Below, one piece after another: positions 38,401-41,660 of a DNA stretch of 64,000 nucleotides. Both the position numbers and the translations under genes were made by a program. The notes under the pieces are model-generated. The model saw only the letters and a list, made by a program, of their open reading frames with translations, made no database searches and was not told where the DNA came from. The stretch is taken from contig OX421503.1 of NCBI GenBank assembly GCA_949126835.1, positions 4,923,457 to 4,987,456 of the forward strand, written 5' to 3'. The stretch is from Anisus vortex (lineage: Eukaryota; Mollusca; Gastropoda; Planorbidae). Position 1 is the first letter of the stretch; the number at the start of each line of letters is the position of its first letter.

Positions 38401-40257
38401 TATTTATTTGAATATCAGGCATGCATGACACCCCCCCCCCTCCCCCAATCCACAAATTATTTATACACCGAGAGAAAAAAATAAATTCCCAGAATTCAAT
38501 GAATTCGTGCAGTGTCTCCAATATTGGCTATAAATAGTTACAGGATTCCCAGTTAACCTTTTTTATTTTTTTAAATTATGACTGTGGTTACATGAGAATA
38601 AAACATTAATACTGTAAACTTTGCATATTTTTCGCCTAGATGTGCATTAAATATGAAAGACGTTTGATATTTTATAATGACAATTTTTCAAAGCATTTTT
38701 CAAAGTATTTTTTAAAGAAATAGGCCTACTCGAGAGAGGAAATAAATGTCATTGCTCTTTTCGACTGTTAAATCGCAGTTGGGGTGACGACCATATATGT
38801 TAACTTTATAATCCTTTTTTTTTTTTCTGCGAAATTTTGTGAAAAAAAAAGCTAAAAACTTTGTATTATAGAGAAATTTAATAAATGAACATACCGTATA
38901 TACTCGCGTATAAGTCGCACTTTTTTACAGAAAATTTCGACGAATAGTAGGGGTGCGACTTATACACCCGACACTGTTTTTGAAAAGTTCGAAAAACATC
39001 ACTACTCTGTCATAAAGTTTCCTACATAAACCCTATAGTTGATTGGAGTTATGTAGAATTATTAGAATGTGCCTTTAATTGATTATGTTTGCATTATGCA
39101 CGATTAAAACAATTTTTTTTAGGAAAGCTTCCAAATTAGGATGAATATTGAGTTTTTTTTATGTTTAAAAGGTATGCATTTTTGAGACTTATGCACGGGT
39201 CAATGACAACGTATAAGGGAAAAAATCTTAAACTAGGGGTGCGACTTATACACCGGTGCGACTTATACGCTAGTATAAACCGTAATTTAGTTTTCTTATG
39301 TCTCGGGTCTTCTATCTTCCCTCTATGATATGGTTCACTGGGAAATAATAGGACATTCAAGCCACTTGATACACGTTTGAAGAATGAATTTAATACTTTA
39401 TACATTATTTAATTAGTACAATAATTAAATATGTGTGCATCATTGGTTTTCCACATTTCTTTTCCACTAAGTTGATCGTGTACACCTCCAAACTATTTTA
39501 GAATGTTATTGTCGTTTCGTTTTTAAAAGCGCGCTGAGCATGCTTAGCATTAGCATAGAGTGAGGCGCTATATAAGATACCAATTATTATTATTATTATT
39601 GGTTGATAATAAGTAGCTTCAATAACACTCAGCAAAACAACAACAATTAACTACAACTCTGTGCGCCTCATATGGGTGTTTTAGTGCGGAAAGTGTTAAA
39701 ATGGATTTTCCCAAAGCTGTAAGATAGCGAAAGGAAACGTATTAAAACTTTCTTTACTTCTAAGTCCAAACGTTAAGGTCAGGTTGAAAGCGTTGCATCT
39801 ATAATCTTGTCGTTGTGATGAAGATTGGGGAGACAGTGTAGCACCACATGCCTTGTGTTTGCAATTCAATTTACACCCTTATACGGGAGTATTTAGGTAC
39901 TGACCATGCCCAATGTAACACCGTATCCACATAAGCAACTCGTAAACTTAACCTCACCAAATTTGCCCCTTGTAAGATACCAGCACTGAAACGTACCATA
40001 GAATTTAACCCTGTAGGCACGTCCACCACAAGAGTATGATGCGATGGTTCTCGTAATGTTGGAAACGGGTACGATCAATCTGTTGGCCTCTGCGTCCTGT
40101 GCGCATTTCATGTTCTGATAAGTGGCACAGTTGTCGGGTTTGAAGTCTGCATACCATTCACTGTGGACATCCGTGTGTGTGACGTTCAGAGAGCTTGCAA
40201 TCCTCGGACATACGAGGGTGATGTTGTCAGTTTCCGAAACATCAACATTTTCAAATG
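2318..40257 (-). CDS. Multi-exon gene for a multi-Ig-domain type I transmembrane receptor (gastropod, FREP/VIgL-related domain), 5' exon missing
   Basis: Sixteen coding exons can be joined on the minus strand: 39997-40257, 31204-31328, 29529-29724, 20799-21005, 19481-19777, 18313-18582, 16981-17268, 16181-16465, 15248-15565, 13951-14259, 12901-13020, 12258-12284, 11267-11311, 8223-8270, 6797-6886 and 2318-2406. All introns are phase 1 except the one between 31204 and 29724 (phase 0). All use GT-AG except one GC-AG. The 2975 coding bases give about 991 residues plus an unseen start and signal exon. The ectodomain has about 23 N-X-S/T sequons and many Cys pairs, followed by one membrane helix and a tail of about 100 residues with Tyr and Pro-rich motifs. 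I see Ig-like folds and one domain resembling those of gastropod fibrinogen-related (FREP) immune proteins. A role in recognition or signalling at the cell surface is inference. Unseen extra exons and alternative splicing are possible. Confidence 0.82.
2407..6084. other. Last intron, AT-rich, no recognised content
   Basis: Very AT-rich intronic DNA between exons 6797-6886 and 2318-2406. There are pyrimidine and C-rich stretches around 3960-4050 and 4205-4300. A cryptic acceptor/donor pair near 5150-5230 does not keep phase and was not accepted as an exon. Confidence 0.55.
6085..6735 (-). repeat. SINE-2 copy with its body expanded into six 96-bp tandem units
   Basis: Six copies of a 96-bp unit (motifs GTGGCCAGCACAATGCCCAG, CAACTAATGTCAGGTACCCA, AGACTCAGGGACATACTAGG) lie from about 6093 to 6670. 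They are followed by a minus-strand SINE-2 head at 6670-6735 (rc of GATTTGAACCCAGAACC). Because 96 is a multiple of 3 the array is open as 193 codons of a 32-residue repeat, but this is SINE body, not protein. It sits in the last intron. Confidence 0.8.
6797..6886 (-). CDS. Cytoplasmic-tail exon, acidic
   Basis: A 90-bp exon between acceptor TTTATGTACAG and donor GAAG|GTAATAC, phase 1 at both ends, so it can be skipped without shifting the frame. It encodes ETAYRGSDEEERTDVD followed by a segment rich in Asp, Glu and Leu ending ILEDNE. It has one tyrosine (AYRGSDEEE) in an acidic context. No known domain is recognised. Confidence 0.72.
7735..7895. repeat. Imperfect tandem repeat of about 30 bp (ACAGGTGAAATAAA-like)
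   Basis: Six to seven diverged units carry C/TCAGGTGAAAT followed by a variable A/T-rich part and CCCAC/CAAC. It lies in the intron between exons 8223-8270 and 6797-6886. Each unit holds a splice-donor-like CAG|GTGAAA on the plus strand, that is, antisense to the gene. Confidence 0.55.
8223..8270 (-). CDS. Cytoplasmic-tail exon, lysine run
   Basis: A 48-bp symmetric phase-1 exon. The acceptor is TTTTTCAAACAG and the donor CAAG|GTAATG. It encodes GLFFNKKKKKDSQEDQ: two Phe, then five Lys, then an acidic/Gln end. The A-rich coding run (eight or more A) is a likely spot for indels. The basic cluster may contact membrane lipid or act as a sorting signal (inference). Confidence 0.68.
8424..10016. 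repeat. 32-bp minisatellite, about 48 units
   Basis: The basic unit carries AGAAAATACAGAATATAGAG and CATAC(A/T)GAAATT (32 bp in all). Two forms exist: one with ...CTGAAATTAGAAAATACAG and one with ...CTGAAAATTCGAACATACAG, alternating in stretches as a 64-65 bp dimer (8820-9060, 9300-9620). The ends decay gradually. It lies in the intron between exons 11267-11311 and 8223-8270. Open frames over it on the minus strand are by-products. Confidence 0.9.
10060..10094. repeat. (TA)n microsatellite
   Basis: A run of ATATATATACATATATATATATATG immediately after the 32-bp array. Confidence 0.7.
10227..10379. mobile_element. Candidate piggyBac-like MITE flanked by TTAA
   Basis: 153 bp bounded by TTAA at 10223-10226 and 10380-10383. 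The ends are CCTCTTAAATACTG and, on the other strand, CCCTTTAAACTAACG. The match of the ends is partial. The TTAA duplication is the piggyBac signature; in AT-rich DNA it can arise by chance. Confidence 0.4.
10509..11034. mobile_element. Non-autonomous hAT element, 526 bp
   Basis: Ends are TAGTGTTGTGCAAACG and, on the minus strand, CAGGGTTGGCAACTACGG. Flanking 8-mers are GACTAAAA (10501-10508) and GTCTAAAA (11035-11042), a 7/8 target duplication. Subterminal GGCCTGTGAGCCGCATGCGG is typical of hAT MITEs. No transposase is seen. Confidence 0.65.
11267..11311 (-). CDS. Cytoplasmic-tail mini-exon, Ser/Lys-rich
   Basis: A 45-bp symmetric phase-1 exon with acceptor TTTCTTTACTCAG and donor AAAG|GTGAATG. 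It encodes QKSKERSFSASRYVK: basic, with four Ser and one Tyr. RSFSAS resembles basophilic kinase target sites. It is placed by frame continuity with the exons on both sides. Confidence 0.68.
11640..11945 (-). mobile_element. LINE-A 3' end, 5'-truncated copy
   Basis: The minus strand reads the last residues of a LINE reverse transcriptase ORF: TNAYKYSFFPSGIRAWNGLP followed by EQTRKTSNLTSFKTLI, then a 3' tail with ATAGAAGGAGCGTCTGTAATG and AAGATAAGATA. The SFFPSxIxxWNxLP motif is the C-terminal signature of CR1/L2/Jockey-group LINEs. This is the best-preserved copy. It lies in the intron between exons 12258-12284 and 11267-11311. Confidence 0.75.
12258..12284 (-). CDS. 27-bp micro-exon just after the membrane helix
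   Basis: The acceptor is CTTTATTTAAAG and the donor AAGC|GTGAGTTG. Phase 1 at both ends; it adds nine residues (GENRGDHLK) between the membrane exon and the Ser/Lys exon. It contains an RGD tripeptide, but on the cytoplasmic side, so integrin binding is not implied. Exons this short are often spliced optionally. Confidence 0.62.
12285..12900. other. Intron, no recognised content
   Basis: AT-rich intron between the membrane exon and the micro-exon. Two poly-A tracts (near 12525 and 12548) and nothing else I recognise. Confidence 0.5.
12901..13020 (-). CDS. Transmembrane exon
   Basis: A 120-bp symmetric phase-1 exon, acceptor GTTTTACACAG and donor AGCG|GTAAGC. After a short linker (AGNKVLIDAT) it encodes about 22 hydrophobic residues with Val, Ile, Ala and Gly, ending IVVIVLCC. 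The next residues are KRKQRNSG, a positive stop-transfer cluster. This gives a type I topology with the Ig domains outside the cell. The two Cys at the inner face are typical palmitoylation sites (inference). Confidence 0.85.
13575..13825 (-). pseudogene. I/R1-like LINE C-terminal fragment (CCHC knuckle), frameshifted
   Basis: Across frames the minus strand reads LRCGNCREAKETVEHLLADC and PALQELRVDRDGQPFALTLF. This is the C-x2-C-x7-H-x4-C zinc knuckle that follows RNase H in this LINE family. It matches the fragment at 45080-45760 (CRNCKEAVETVDHVLAKC). It is truncated and broken, and lies in the intron between the membrane exon and exon 13951-14259. Confidence 0.65.
13951..14259 (-). CDS. Membrane-proximal Ig-like domain without canonical cysteines
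   Basis: A 309-bp phase-1/1 exon with acceptor TTTTTAAACAG and donor CCAG|GTATAAC, 103 residues. The end reads AAYTYAVNVSNGIGND, the layout of an Ig F-strand and F-G turn (Y-x-[C]-x-x-x-N-x-x-G), but the Cys is Ala. The B-strand Cys is also absent (ATASADLLGYPKP). Two sequons (NFT, NVS). An Ig fold stabilised without the disulfide is likely; a fibronectin III-like fold is the alternative. Confidence 0.8.
14260..15247. other. Intron, no recognised content
   Basis: AT-rich intron between two Ig-like exons. I see no repeat family member or open frame of note. Confidence 0.5.
15248..15565 (-). CDS. Ig-like domain (I/C2-like)
   Basis: A 318-bp phase-1/1 exon with acceptor ATTATTTTAAG and donor CAGAT|GTAAGT, 106 residues. 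It has the clear Ig signature: EGENITLVCVVASNPKP for the B strand (Cys), and STYSCLARNSLTHVDV for the F strand (Y-x-C) and G strand. An extra Cys (NVACKHS) seven residues before the F-strand Cys and one near the end may form a second disulfide. Sequons are NKT and NIT. It is the most canonical Ig domain in the gene. Confidence 0.86.
15566..16180. other. Intron, no recognised content
   Basis: AT-rich intron of about 615 bp. Nothing recognised. Confidence 0.5.
16181..16465 (-). CDS. Cys-rich Ig-like ectodomain module (type A, copy 3)
   Basis: A 285-bp phase-1/1 exon, 95 residues, acceptor TCTATTTATAG and donor ACAT|GTATGTG. It has five sequons and Cys at VLIRCRA, ISLSCLG, EKCHCQV and PYCDY. 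It aligns by eye with exon 18313-18582 through S-x-x-V-x-I-x-C, then S-C, then NL[ST]R, then C-x-C-x-x-x-Y-x-x-Y. These are tandem copies of one module. I do not recognise a named family. Confidence 0.8.
16466..16980. other. Intron, no recognised content
   Basis: AT-rich intron of 515 bp between the type A exon 16181-16465 and the type B exon 16981-17268. Nothing recognised. Confidence 0.5.
16981..17268 (-). CDS. Beta-sandwich ectodomain module (type B, PKD/Ig-like, copy 2)
   Basis: A 288-bp phase-1/1 exon, 96 residues, acceptor CCCATTATCAG and donor CAGG|GTAAGTTA. It starts GPGEIKVSPTAVKMDLC and ends with TFTVKAQRAGEFNLTITASN, then a final strand TVRVFV. The [F/Y]-x-x-x-G-x-F/Y-x-[L/V]-T-[I/V]-x-A-S-N run is like PKD-type and Ig-like domains. 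It is clearly paralogous to exon 19481-19777. Three sequons. Confidence 0.8.
17565..17765 (+). repeat. Interspersed repeat with (ATT)n tail, copy 1
   Basis: About 200 bp containing GTTAGGTTGGTTAGTGCTTC, ATTTGTCCAATGTTTGTAAA, CTTAGTTGTATGTTAAATGC and GCATTACAAATATTATTATT. The reverse complement is found at 28505-28720 with the same order of segments. The tail looks like the 3' end of a retroelement. Confidence 0.65.
17930..18150. repeat. Possible LINE 3'-terminal fragment
   Basis: A GC-richer block (GGCTTCAAGGTCACGCCTAC, TGGGCGGCCCCTCTTCCT) unlike the surrounding intron. It resembles the 3' coding end of 'endonuclease-reverse transcriptase' LINEs read on the minus strand. I cannot follow a continuous frame. 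Confidence 0.35.
18313..18582 (-). CDS. Cys-rich Ig-like ectodomain module (type A, copy 2)
   Basis: A 270-bp phase-1/1 exon, 90 residues, acceptor TTCTCAATACAG and donor GCCT|GTAAGATG. Cys positions: VIITCS, TFSCFN, RICSCTSEYSCY. Sequons NLT, NQT, NLT. Its match to exon 16181-16465, and its position before a type B exon, indicate repeated A-B exon pairs. Confidence 0.8.
18640..18892 (+). pseudogene. LINE-B 3' end, 5'-truncated
   Basis: The plus strand reads APVLWNNLPISLRQTEAKSF then KKNLKSYMFK and stop, a LINE reverse transcriptase C-terminus. It is followed by the tail CGCACTGAGCATGCTATTAT, AGCATGGATAGTTGCGCTAT and (ATT)n. The tail forms a stem-loop (AGCATGCTAT / ATAGCATGG). The same tail is the 3' part of SINE-1b. 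It lies in the intron between exons 19481-19777 and 18313-18582. Confidence 0.65.
18893..19480. other. Intron remainder, no recognised content
   Basis: AT-rich; no repeat family or exon recognised. Confidence 0.45.
19481..19777 (-). CDS. Beta-sandwich ectodomain module (type B, PKD/Ig-like, copy 1)
   Basis: A 297-bp phase-1/1 exon, 99 residues, acceptor GTTTACCCCAG and donor GAAG|GTGAGTAG. It shares GP-x(5,8)-P-[ST]-x(2)-[RK]-M-[ED]-L-C at the start and TF-x(5)-LPGKFPLTC late in the domain with exon 16981-17268. Unlike that copy it has an internal Cys pair (FECSAD and PLTCRG) like an Ig disulfide. Two sequons. Confidence 0.8.
20030..20150 (+). mobile_element. SINE-2 body fragment
   Basis: Contains ACCCAGCTGTGAAGAGTACC, TGACATTAGTTGGGG and GGCAGCTGGGCATTGTGCTGG, matching the 3' body of the SINE-2 copies at 54660-54905 and 61370-61640. 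The head is missing. It lies in the intron between exons 20799-21005 and 19481-19777. Confidence 0.6.
20799..21005 (-). CDS. Short Cys-rich ectodomain module (type A, copy 1) with a GC donor
   Basis: A 207-bp exon, 69 residues, acceptor ACTCAATTCCAG. It encodes a module with APCPRGPS, then DAYCVCLKQGNS, sequons NES and NVS, ending VSYPK. To keep phase 1 and join the next exon in frame, the donor must be AAAG|GCAAGACC, a GC-AG intron with an otherwise good consensus. It is shorter than the other type A copies and lacks their C-terminal part. Confidence 0.72.
21278..21710. mobile_element. MITE with ATACCGTATATACTCGCG inverted ends, copy 1
   Basis: The left end is ATACCGTATATACTCGCGTA and the right end on the minus strand ATACTGTATATACACGCGTA. 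Subterminal GGGGTGCGACTTATACACC occurs repeatedly. The second copy is at 38891-39285 with the same interior (GACACTGTTTTTGAAAAGTT, CTACTCTGTCATAAAGTTTC). 433 bp, no coding content. Confidence 0.7.
22060..22140. repeat. Short nested inverted repeats (ACTAGTGA / TCACTAGT, GTGATAAT / ATTATCAC)
   Basis: CAGTGATAATGACTAGTCAC followed by CACTAGTGATATTATCACTG can fold into a hairpin. It does not match another element in the window. Confidence 0.45.
22141..23168. other. Intron, AT-rich, no recognised gene
   Basis: Many TAGGCCTA-type short words and A/T runs. Open frames here are composed of low-complexity sequence with no family resemblance. Confidence 0.45.
23169..23331 (-). mobile_element. SINE-1a: tRNA-like head with LINE-A tail
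   Basis: On the minus strand the head is GCCGGCTGGTCCAGCGGTTA (A-box region), then GGTCGCGGGTTCTAGCCC (B box), a body GCCCTGCAGGAGTTTTGGGC, then AATAATCTTCTATCTAGAAG and GAACGTCTGTAAACTTATAG. The last part matches the LINE-A 3' tail. Another copy is at 45757-45890 on the plus strand. Confidence 0.75.
23745..23782. repeat. Poly-C tracts (G-quadruplex potential on minus strand)
   Basis: Two C runs of 12 or more bases separated by CAACT, then TCCCACC. Another run of 10 C is at 23451-23460. The minus strand could form G-quadruplexes. Confidence 0.6.
24070..24260 (-). mobile_element. LINE-A 3' fragment
   Basis: Contains TATAGACGCTTCTACTATTA, GCATCCTACGC, CAGTGTTTTAAATAATGTTT and ACTGGTTTTCCTGGTTTGCT in the order seen in the other minus-strand LINE-A copies. 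A further upstream part of the same LINE follows at 24540-24745. Confidence 0.6.
24540..24745 (-). mobile_element. LINE-A fragment (upstream part)
   Basis: Segments such as CTATGTTTATCTGAGCATTG, TAGAGTTAATGTCTTGTGCA and GGTGTTACT match the LINE-A copies at 29850-30500 and 32590-33260. It ends abruptly at an I/R1-like LINE fragment, which suggests that one inserted into or recombined with the other. Confidence 0.55.
24750..25021 (+). pseudogene. I/R1-like LINE RNase H C-terminal fragment
   Basis: An 88-codon open stretch reads FLQWIPGHAGVAGNEIVDAL followed by AKKGSLVPTPKGPSTFE and ends WQQLKP. WIPGHAGVAGNExxDxLAKKG is the RNase H motif around the last catalytic Asp. RNase H after reverse transcriptase is found in I, R1, LOA and related LINEs. 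Truncated at both ends. Confidence 0.75.
25779..27921. mobile_element. Middle hAT element of the nest
   Basis: Perfect 14-bp inverted ends CATAGGTTCTCAAC / GTTGAGAACCTATG and perfect 8-bp target duplications CGCTAAAT at 25771-25778 and 27922-27929. A 16-bp GC palindrome (CGCCCCCCGGGGGGCG) is at 25804-25819. Without the 1032-bp inner insertion and its extra 8 bp it is about 1103 bp, close to the 1082 bp of the sister copy at 57210-58291. No transposase frame, so non-autonomous. Confidence 0.85.
26133..27164. mobile_element. Inner hAT element of the nest, 1032 bp
   Basis: Inverted ends TAGAGCTGGGTC / GACCCAGCACTA with perfect 8-bp target duplications CTGTCAAC at 26125-26132 and 27165-27172. 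The interior has a direct repeat of about 90-100 bp (CTCTTCGCTCATTTACCGGC and GTGTTGCAATCAAGTATGGG, near 26330 and 26460) and GATGTAGGATGCAGGATGTA near both ends. The target was a SINE-1 head fragment carried by the middle element. Confidence 0.8.
28020..28504. other. Intron segment, no recognised content
   Basis: AT-rich with some CCCACCCACCC-type runs near 28310. Nothing recognised. Confidence 0.4.
28505..28720 (-). repeat. Interspersed repeat with (ATT)n tail, copy 2
   Basis: Reverse-complement counterpart of 17565-17765, sharing AATATTTGTATTGCGCTGCC / GGCAGTGCATTACAAATATT-type segments, TTACAAACATTGGACAAATC and ATAAATGAAGCATAAACC. Confidence 0.65.
28730..28775. mobile_element. Fragment of 'GGTCGGCAACC' hAT MITE
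   Basis: GAGGTCGGCAACCTACGGCA followed by CGCGTGCTAGACTTGGCAC. Only the left end of the family is present. Confidence 0.5.
28905..29080. mobile_element. Possible hAT MITE fragment with GGCCGACCGAAATTCGG end
   Basis: Dense CGAAACCGAAAG-type repeats on both strands, ending CGAATTTCGGTCGGCCACTA. AGTGGCCGACCGAAATTCGG is an end I associate with hAT MITEs of animals. The left end is unclear. Confidence 0.4.
29085..29400 (-). repeat. Unclassified interspersed repeat, copy 1
   Basis: GC-richer block shared with 53340-53645: both contain GCACTACTCTGC, then CCTGCACTGTCGCCCGGTAG, and on the minus strand YRATVQ(E/V)Y(D/E)RA. Probably part of a retroelement ORF, family unknown. Confidence 0.5.
29529..29724 (-). 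CDS. Second half of FREP-like Ig domain
   Basis: A 196-bp exon, phase 0 in and phase 1 out, acceptor TTTTTCTGTTAG and donor CTCG|GTAAGTG. Only phase 0 is open here, and the upstream exon ends in phase 0. It encodes NLTYTDVRYERLQ, then PVYYRETCTFFLEI, then LSLGVHKLQVNVQP. The P-x-YY-x-x-x-C and L-G-x-H-x-x-x-V-x-x-x-P pattern resembles IgSF domains of gastropod FREPs as I know them. Confidence 0.8.
29850..30500 (-). mobile_element. LINE-A copy interrupted by SINE-1b
   Basis: The minus strand carries reverse transcriptase C-terminal sequence (IQKRAARFITSEYSQSTRVT, then LYLETLEVRRAKSKVVIIHK) above 30355 and the terminal SFFPSG part below 30130. A SINE-1b (30135-30353) sits between them. RAARF-x(2,6)-Y is typical of CR1/Jockey-group C-termini. 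Confidence 0.75.
30135..30353 (+). mobile_element. SINE-1b: tRNA-like head with LINE-B tail
   Basis: Head AGCCGGCTGGCCTAGCGGTT (A-box region) and GGTCGCGGGTTCTAGCCC (B box), body GTTTTGGGCCTGTAAACATA and GCGCCAGCAGGCAGCAGTGT, then the LINE-B tail AGCGCACTGAGCATGTTGAA and TAGCATGGATAGAAGCGCTA. It is inserted in a minus-strand LINE-A copy. Its minus-strand sister is at 41371-41583. Confidence 0.8.
30590..30755 (+). mobile_element. LINE-A 3' end fragment
   Basis: Plus-strand AACCAGTTACTTAAAATCAT, GCAGGACTAGACTTAAACTA, GTAGGACGCAATAATCTTG and GTGCGTCTGTAATGTATAAG match the LINE-A tail. A second plus-strand copy follows at 30840-31085. Confidence 0.65.
30840..31085 (+). mobile_element. LINE-A 3' end, 5'-truncated
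   Basis: Plus-strand counterpart of 11640-11945. It includes CTTATGCAAGAACAAATGCA, GGGTTGCCTGAACAAACCAG and AAGGAGCGTCTGTAATATAC. It ends about 120 bp from the donor of the FREP-like exon 31204-31328. Confidence 0.7.
31204..31328 (-). CDS. First half of FREP-like Ig domain
   Basis: A 125-bp exon, phase 1 in and phase 0 out, acceptor TTATTTTACTTAG and donor ATTAAC|GTAAGTG. It encodes AVPKGVKCRKPKL, then LVSISCTANKIYPQLQCYLQ. The SC-T-A-N-K-I-Y-P-x-x-x-C run is the pattern seen at the start of FREP IgSF domains. Joined to 29529-29724 it forms one Ig domain of about 107 residues with four Cys. Confidence 0.8.
31590..32110. repeat. GC-richer block, unclassified, possible old retroelement
   Basis: Its composition differs from the AT-rich intron around it (GCCTGCTGTTGGCCAGGCAG, GAGATAGCGCGTTCGCTATA). 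Open frames of 60-80 codons on both strands show no motif I recognise. No second copy seen in the window. Confidence 0.3.
32590..33260 (-). mobile_element. LINE-A copy, longer 5'-truncated remnant
   Basis: The minus strand reads LEYASSVLD (a reverse transcriptase C-terminal motif) near 33070, and continues through frameshifts to the tail region near 32600 (TATAAGGAAGGTTATTGCGT on plus). More of the ORF is left than in other copies, but it is broken by stops. Confidence 0.65.
33500..33765 (+). pseudogene. 'Endonuclease-reverse transcriptase' LINE C-terminal fragment
   Basis: The plus strand reads RWIGHIFRKGNSNRARQVFE, WNPQGKRQRGRTWR, then SWEELKRLTRDRGEWRALTE. This is the C-terminus typical of LINEs often labelled endonuclease-reverse transcriptase. 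It has one frame break near 33630. The same family occurs on the minus strand at 48930-49525. Confidence 0.7.
33917..33980. mobile_element. Terminal fragment of the 'GGTTCTCAAC' hAT family
   Basis: TTCTCAACCTTTTTTGGCTC followed by ACCGCCCCCTTTTTCAG is the reverse complement of the right end of the elements at 25779-27921 and 57210-58291. The other end was not located. Confidence 0.5.
34688..34765 (+). tRNA. tRNA-like sequence, probably pseudogene or SINE head
   Basis: CTTCGCTAGCTCAGTGGTTA carries an A-box-like D arm and CCCGGGTTCGATTCCCCAG a B-box-like T arm, about 73 bases overall. The acceptor stem pairs only partly (GUCU with AGAC) and the anticodon stem does not pair well. I therefore doubt that it is a working tRNA. 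Confidence 0.3.
35080..35322 (-). mobile_element. SINE-2 (tRNA-derived), full length
   Basis: On the minus strand the head is GGCACGGTGGCCGAGCGGCA, followed by GCGTACCGAAGGTCCCGGATC (B-box region). The body is TCTGGAGGGCGTCCCCGAGT, CAGCTCTGATCGGTACCTGA and AAAGCGGCTGTGCATTGTGC. GGTGGCCGAGCGG is the A-box of class II (Leu/Ser) type tRNAs. Confidence 0.75.
36060..38035. repeat. 18-bp minisatellite with higher-order structure
   Basis: Basic unit ACAGATTGTGTGCAATAG and variants (ATTATGTGAAATAAAC, ATTATCTGCAATAAAT, ATTATGTTCAATAAAC). Long blocks recur in the same variant order, for example the block starting at 36601, 36834 and 37445 (spacing about 233 and 611 bp). Because 18 is a multiple of 3 it stays open in several frames on both strands. 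It lies in the intron before the FREP-like domain. Confidence 0.9.
38891..39285. mobile_element. MITE with ATACCGTATATACTCGCG inverted ends, copy 2
   Basis: The left end is ATACCGTATATACTCGCGTA and the right end on the minus strand ATTACGGTTTATACTAGCG, with GGGGTGCGACTTATACACC at both sides. It aligns with 21278-21710 but lacks part of the right interior. Confidence 0.7.
39525..39600 (+). mobile_element. LINE-B tail fragment
   Basis: AAGCGCGCTGAGCATGCTTA and GAGGCGCTATATAAGATACC, then (ATT)n, matching the tail at 18820-18892. Confidence 0.55.
39997..40257 (-). CDS. N-terminal V-like Ig domain exon
   Basis: A 261-bp phase-1/1 exon, 87 residues, acceptor ACTGTCAAACAG and donor CTATG|GTACGTT. 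It has DNITLVCPRI (B-strand Cys), HSEWYADF (Trp of the C strand), NRLIVPVSNI and IASYSCGGRAYRVKFY (F-strand Y-x-C). Extra Cys at DNCATY and MKCAQD probably pair with each other. Three sequons. This is the first exon I can support; a signal-peptide exon ending in phase 1 must lie upstream. Confidence 0.82.
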
Positions 40258-40614
40258 CTGTTTGACAGTCGTAAAAAATACATTATTATTTTAATGATAA
40301 ATCAATACATACATGGATCCGTAATGCTTATATAAAAGTATGTAATGTTTTATTAACTCAGAGAATCGGCCTTACATTGAAACTTTATTATTTTTTAGAC
40401 TAGACTTCATGTCAAGAAATTCTGAGCAATTAAACTAAATCAAATTAGTTTTTTAGATCATACAATATGCTACAAACATTCATACATTCTGTTTTTATTC
40501 CTTTTTATACGAGACTTATAAAATGACGGACTTTTTAGTTATAGGTAAAATAGTATGCTATAATGGCGTACTTATTATATGTAATTGTATAATGGGGGAC
40601 TTTTTTTCCCTCGA

Positions 40615-40695
40615 GTCCATTGAAAAAATCCTAGCCATCACCAGGATTCGAACCCAGGACCTTCGGTACGCCAATCGGCCACCGTGTCCCCTATA
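40615..40695 (-). mobile_element. SINE-2 head fragment
   Basis: The minus strand has GGTGGCCGATTGGCGTACC, AGGTCCTGGGTTCGAATCCT (B box) and GGTGATGGCTAGGAT, as in other SINE-2 heads. Confidence 0.55.
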
Positions 40696-41221
40696 TCAAG
40701 ATCTATGTGACTAGATTTTCCGCACACCAATACAGAAAATGAAGAAACCATCTCGTTTACCACGACTTATGTGCTCCTCAATAGCCTATACAGATATACA
40801 AGCCCAGCCCACCAGTCAGTGTTATACGTAACTACCGTATGTTAAAACGTAGAGATGAGTAAAGTGTCGATTTGTCAGCTATTCAAATTTTGGGAGCCTG
40901 TACTACGGCGCTCGTCTCATTACACACTTTTTATCACAAAGCCCATTTACCTGTTTCTTTAGGCTAAACTTTTTAAAAATGGAAGGTAATTCTATTACCA
41001 TGTGTAAAAAAAAAGTGAAAACGATAATAATCCTTATAGTTGGAGTGCATATCCTGGATCGTCAATGGGTTTCTTATGTAATCTATCTGCGTTAACGCAT
41101 CTATCTTCATGTATAGTGGAGACGATTATTTGATTTTCCCAATTCTTTTTATAGGTCTATGAGCGTGTATAAATGTAGGCCTATATTTTACGATTCTTGA
41201 ATTATGACTAGAGATGTCAAC

Positions 41222-41285
41222 TAACGCACTGAGCATGCTTAACGTGATAGCATTGAGAGAAGCTATAGATAAATAACCATGAGGT
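41222..41285 (+). mobile_element. LINE-B tail fragment
   Basis: ACGCACTGAGCATGCTTAAC followed by GATAGCATTGAGAGAAGCTA and TAAATAACC, a diverged LINE-B/SINE-1b tail. Confidence 0.5.
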
Positions 41286-41370
41286 CATCATCACAGTAAT
41301 AAATAGATCTAGTACATTGGCTATATTCAATATTATTATAATTCCGACATCAATTAAAAATAAAAAAATT

Positions 41371-41583
41371 AAATTGGTTATTTATATAGCGCGTCTATCC
41401 ATGCTATTTTAGCATGCTCAGTGCGCTCTGTAAACACACTGCTGCCTGCTGGCGCAAATATGTTTACAGGCCCAAAACTCCTCCAGGGCGACAGGGACCC
41501 GTAGGTGGCCAGGATAGAACCCGCGACATGTCAGGTGGTTTTTGGTTGACAATCCGGTGAACTAACAGCTGGACCAGCCGGCT
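41371..41583 (-). mobile_element. SINE-1b, minus strand
   Basis: Reverse-complement counterpart of 30135-30353: GCATGCTCAGTGCGCTCTGT, TGCTGCCTGCTGGCGCAAAT, AGAACCCGCGACATGTCAGG and GCTGGACCAGCCGGCT. Head and LINE-B tail are both complete. Confidence 0.75.
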
Positions 41584-41660
41584 ATAATTATAATTAATAT
41601 AAACCTTGTTAGTAAAATTTTGACTGTACAACATCTCATAGATTAAAACAGAGCTGCTTT

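Noticed and set aside
40360..40430. Minus-strand ATG with donor AAT|GTAAGG as a signal exon
   Set aside because: The encoded peptide (MKSSLKNNK...) is polar, not a signal peptide.
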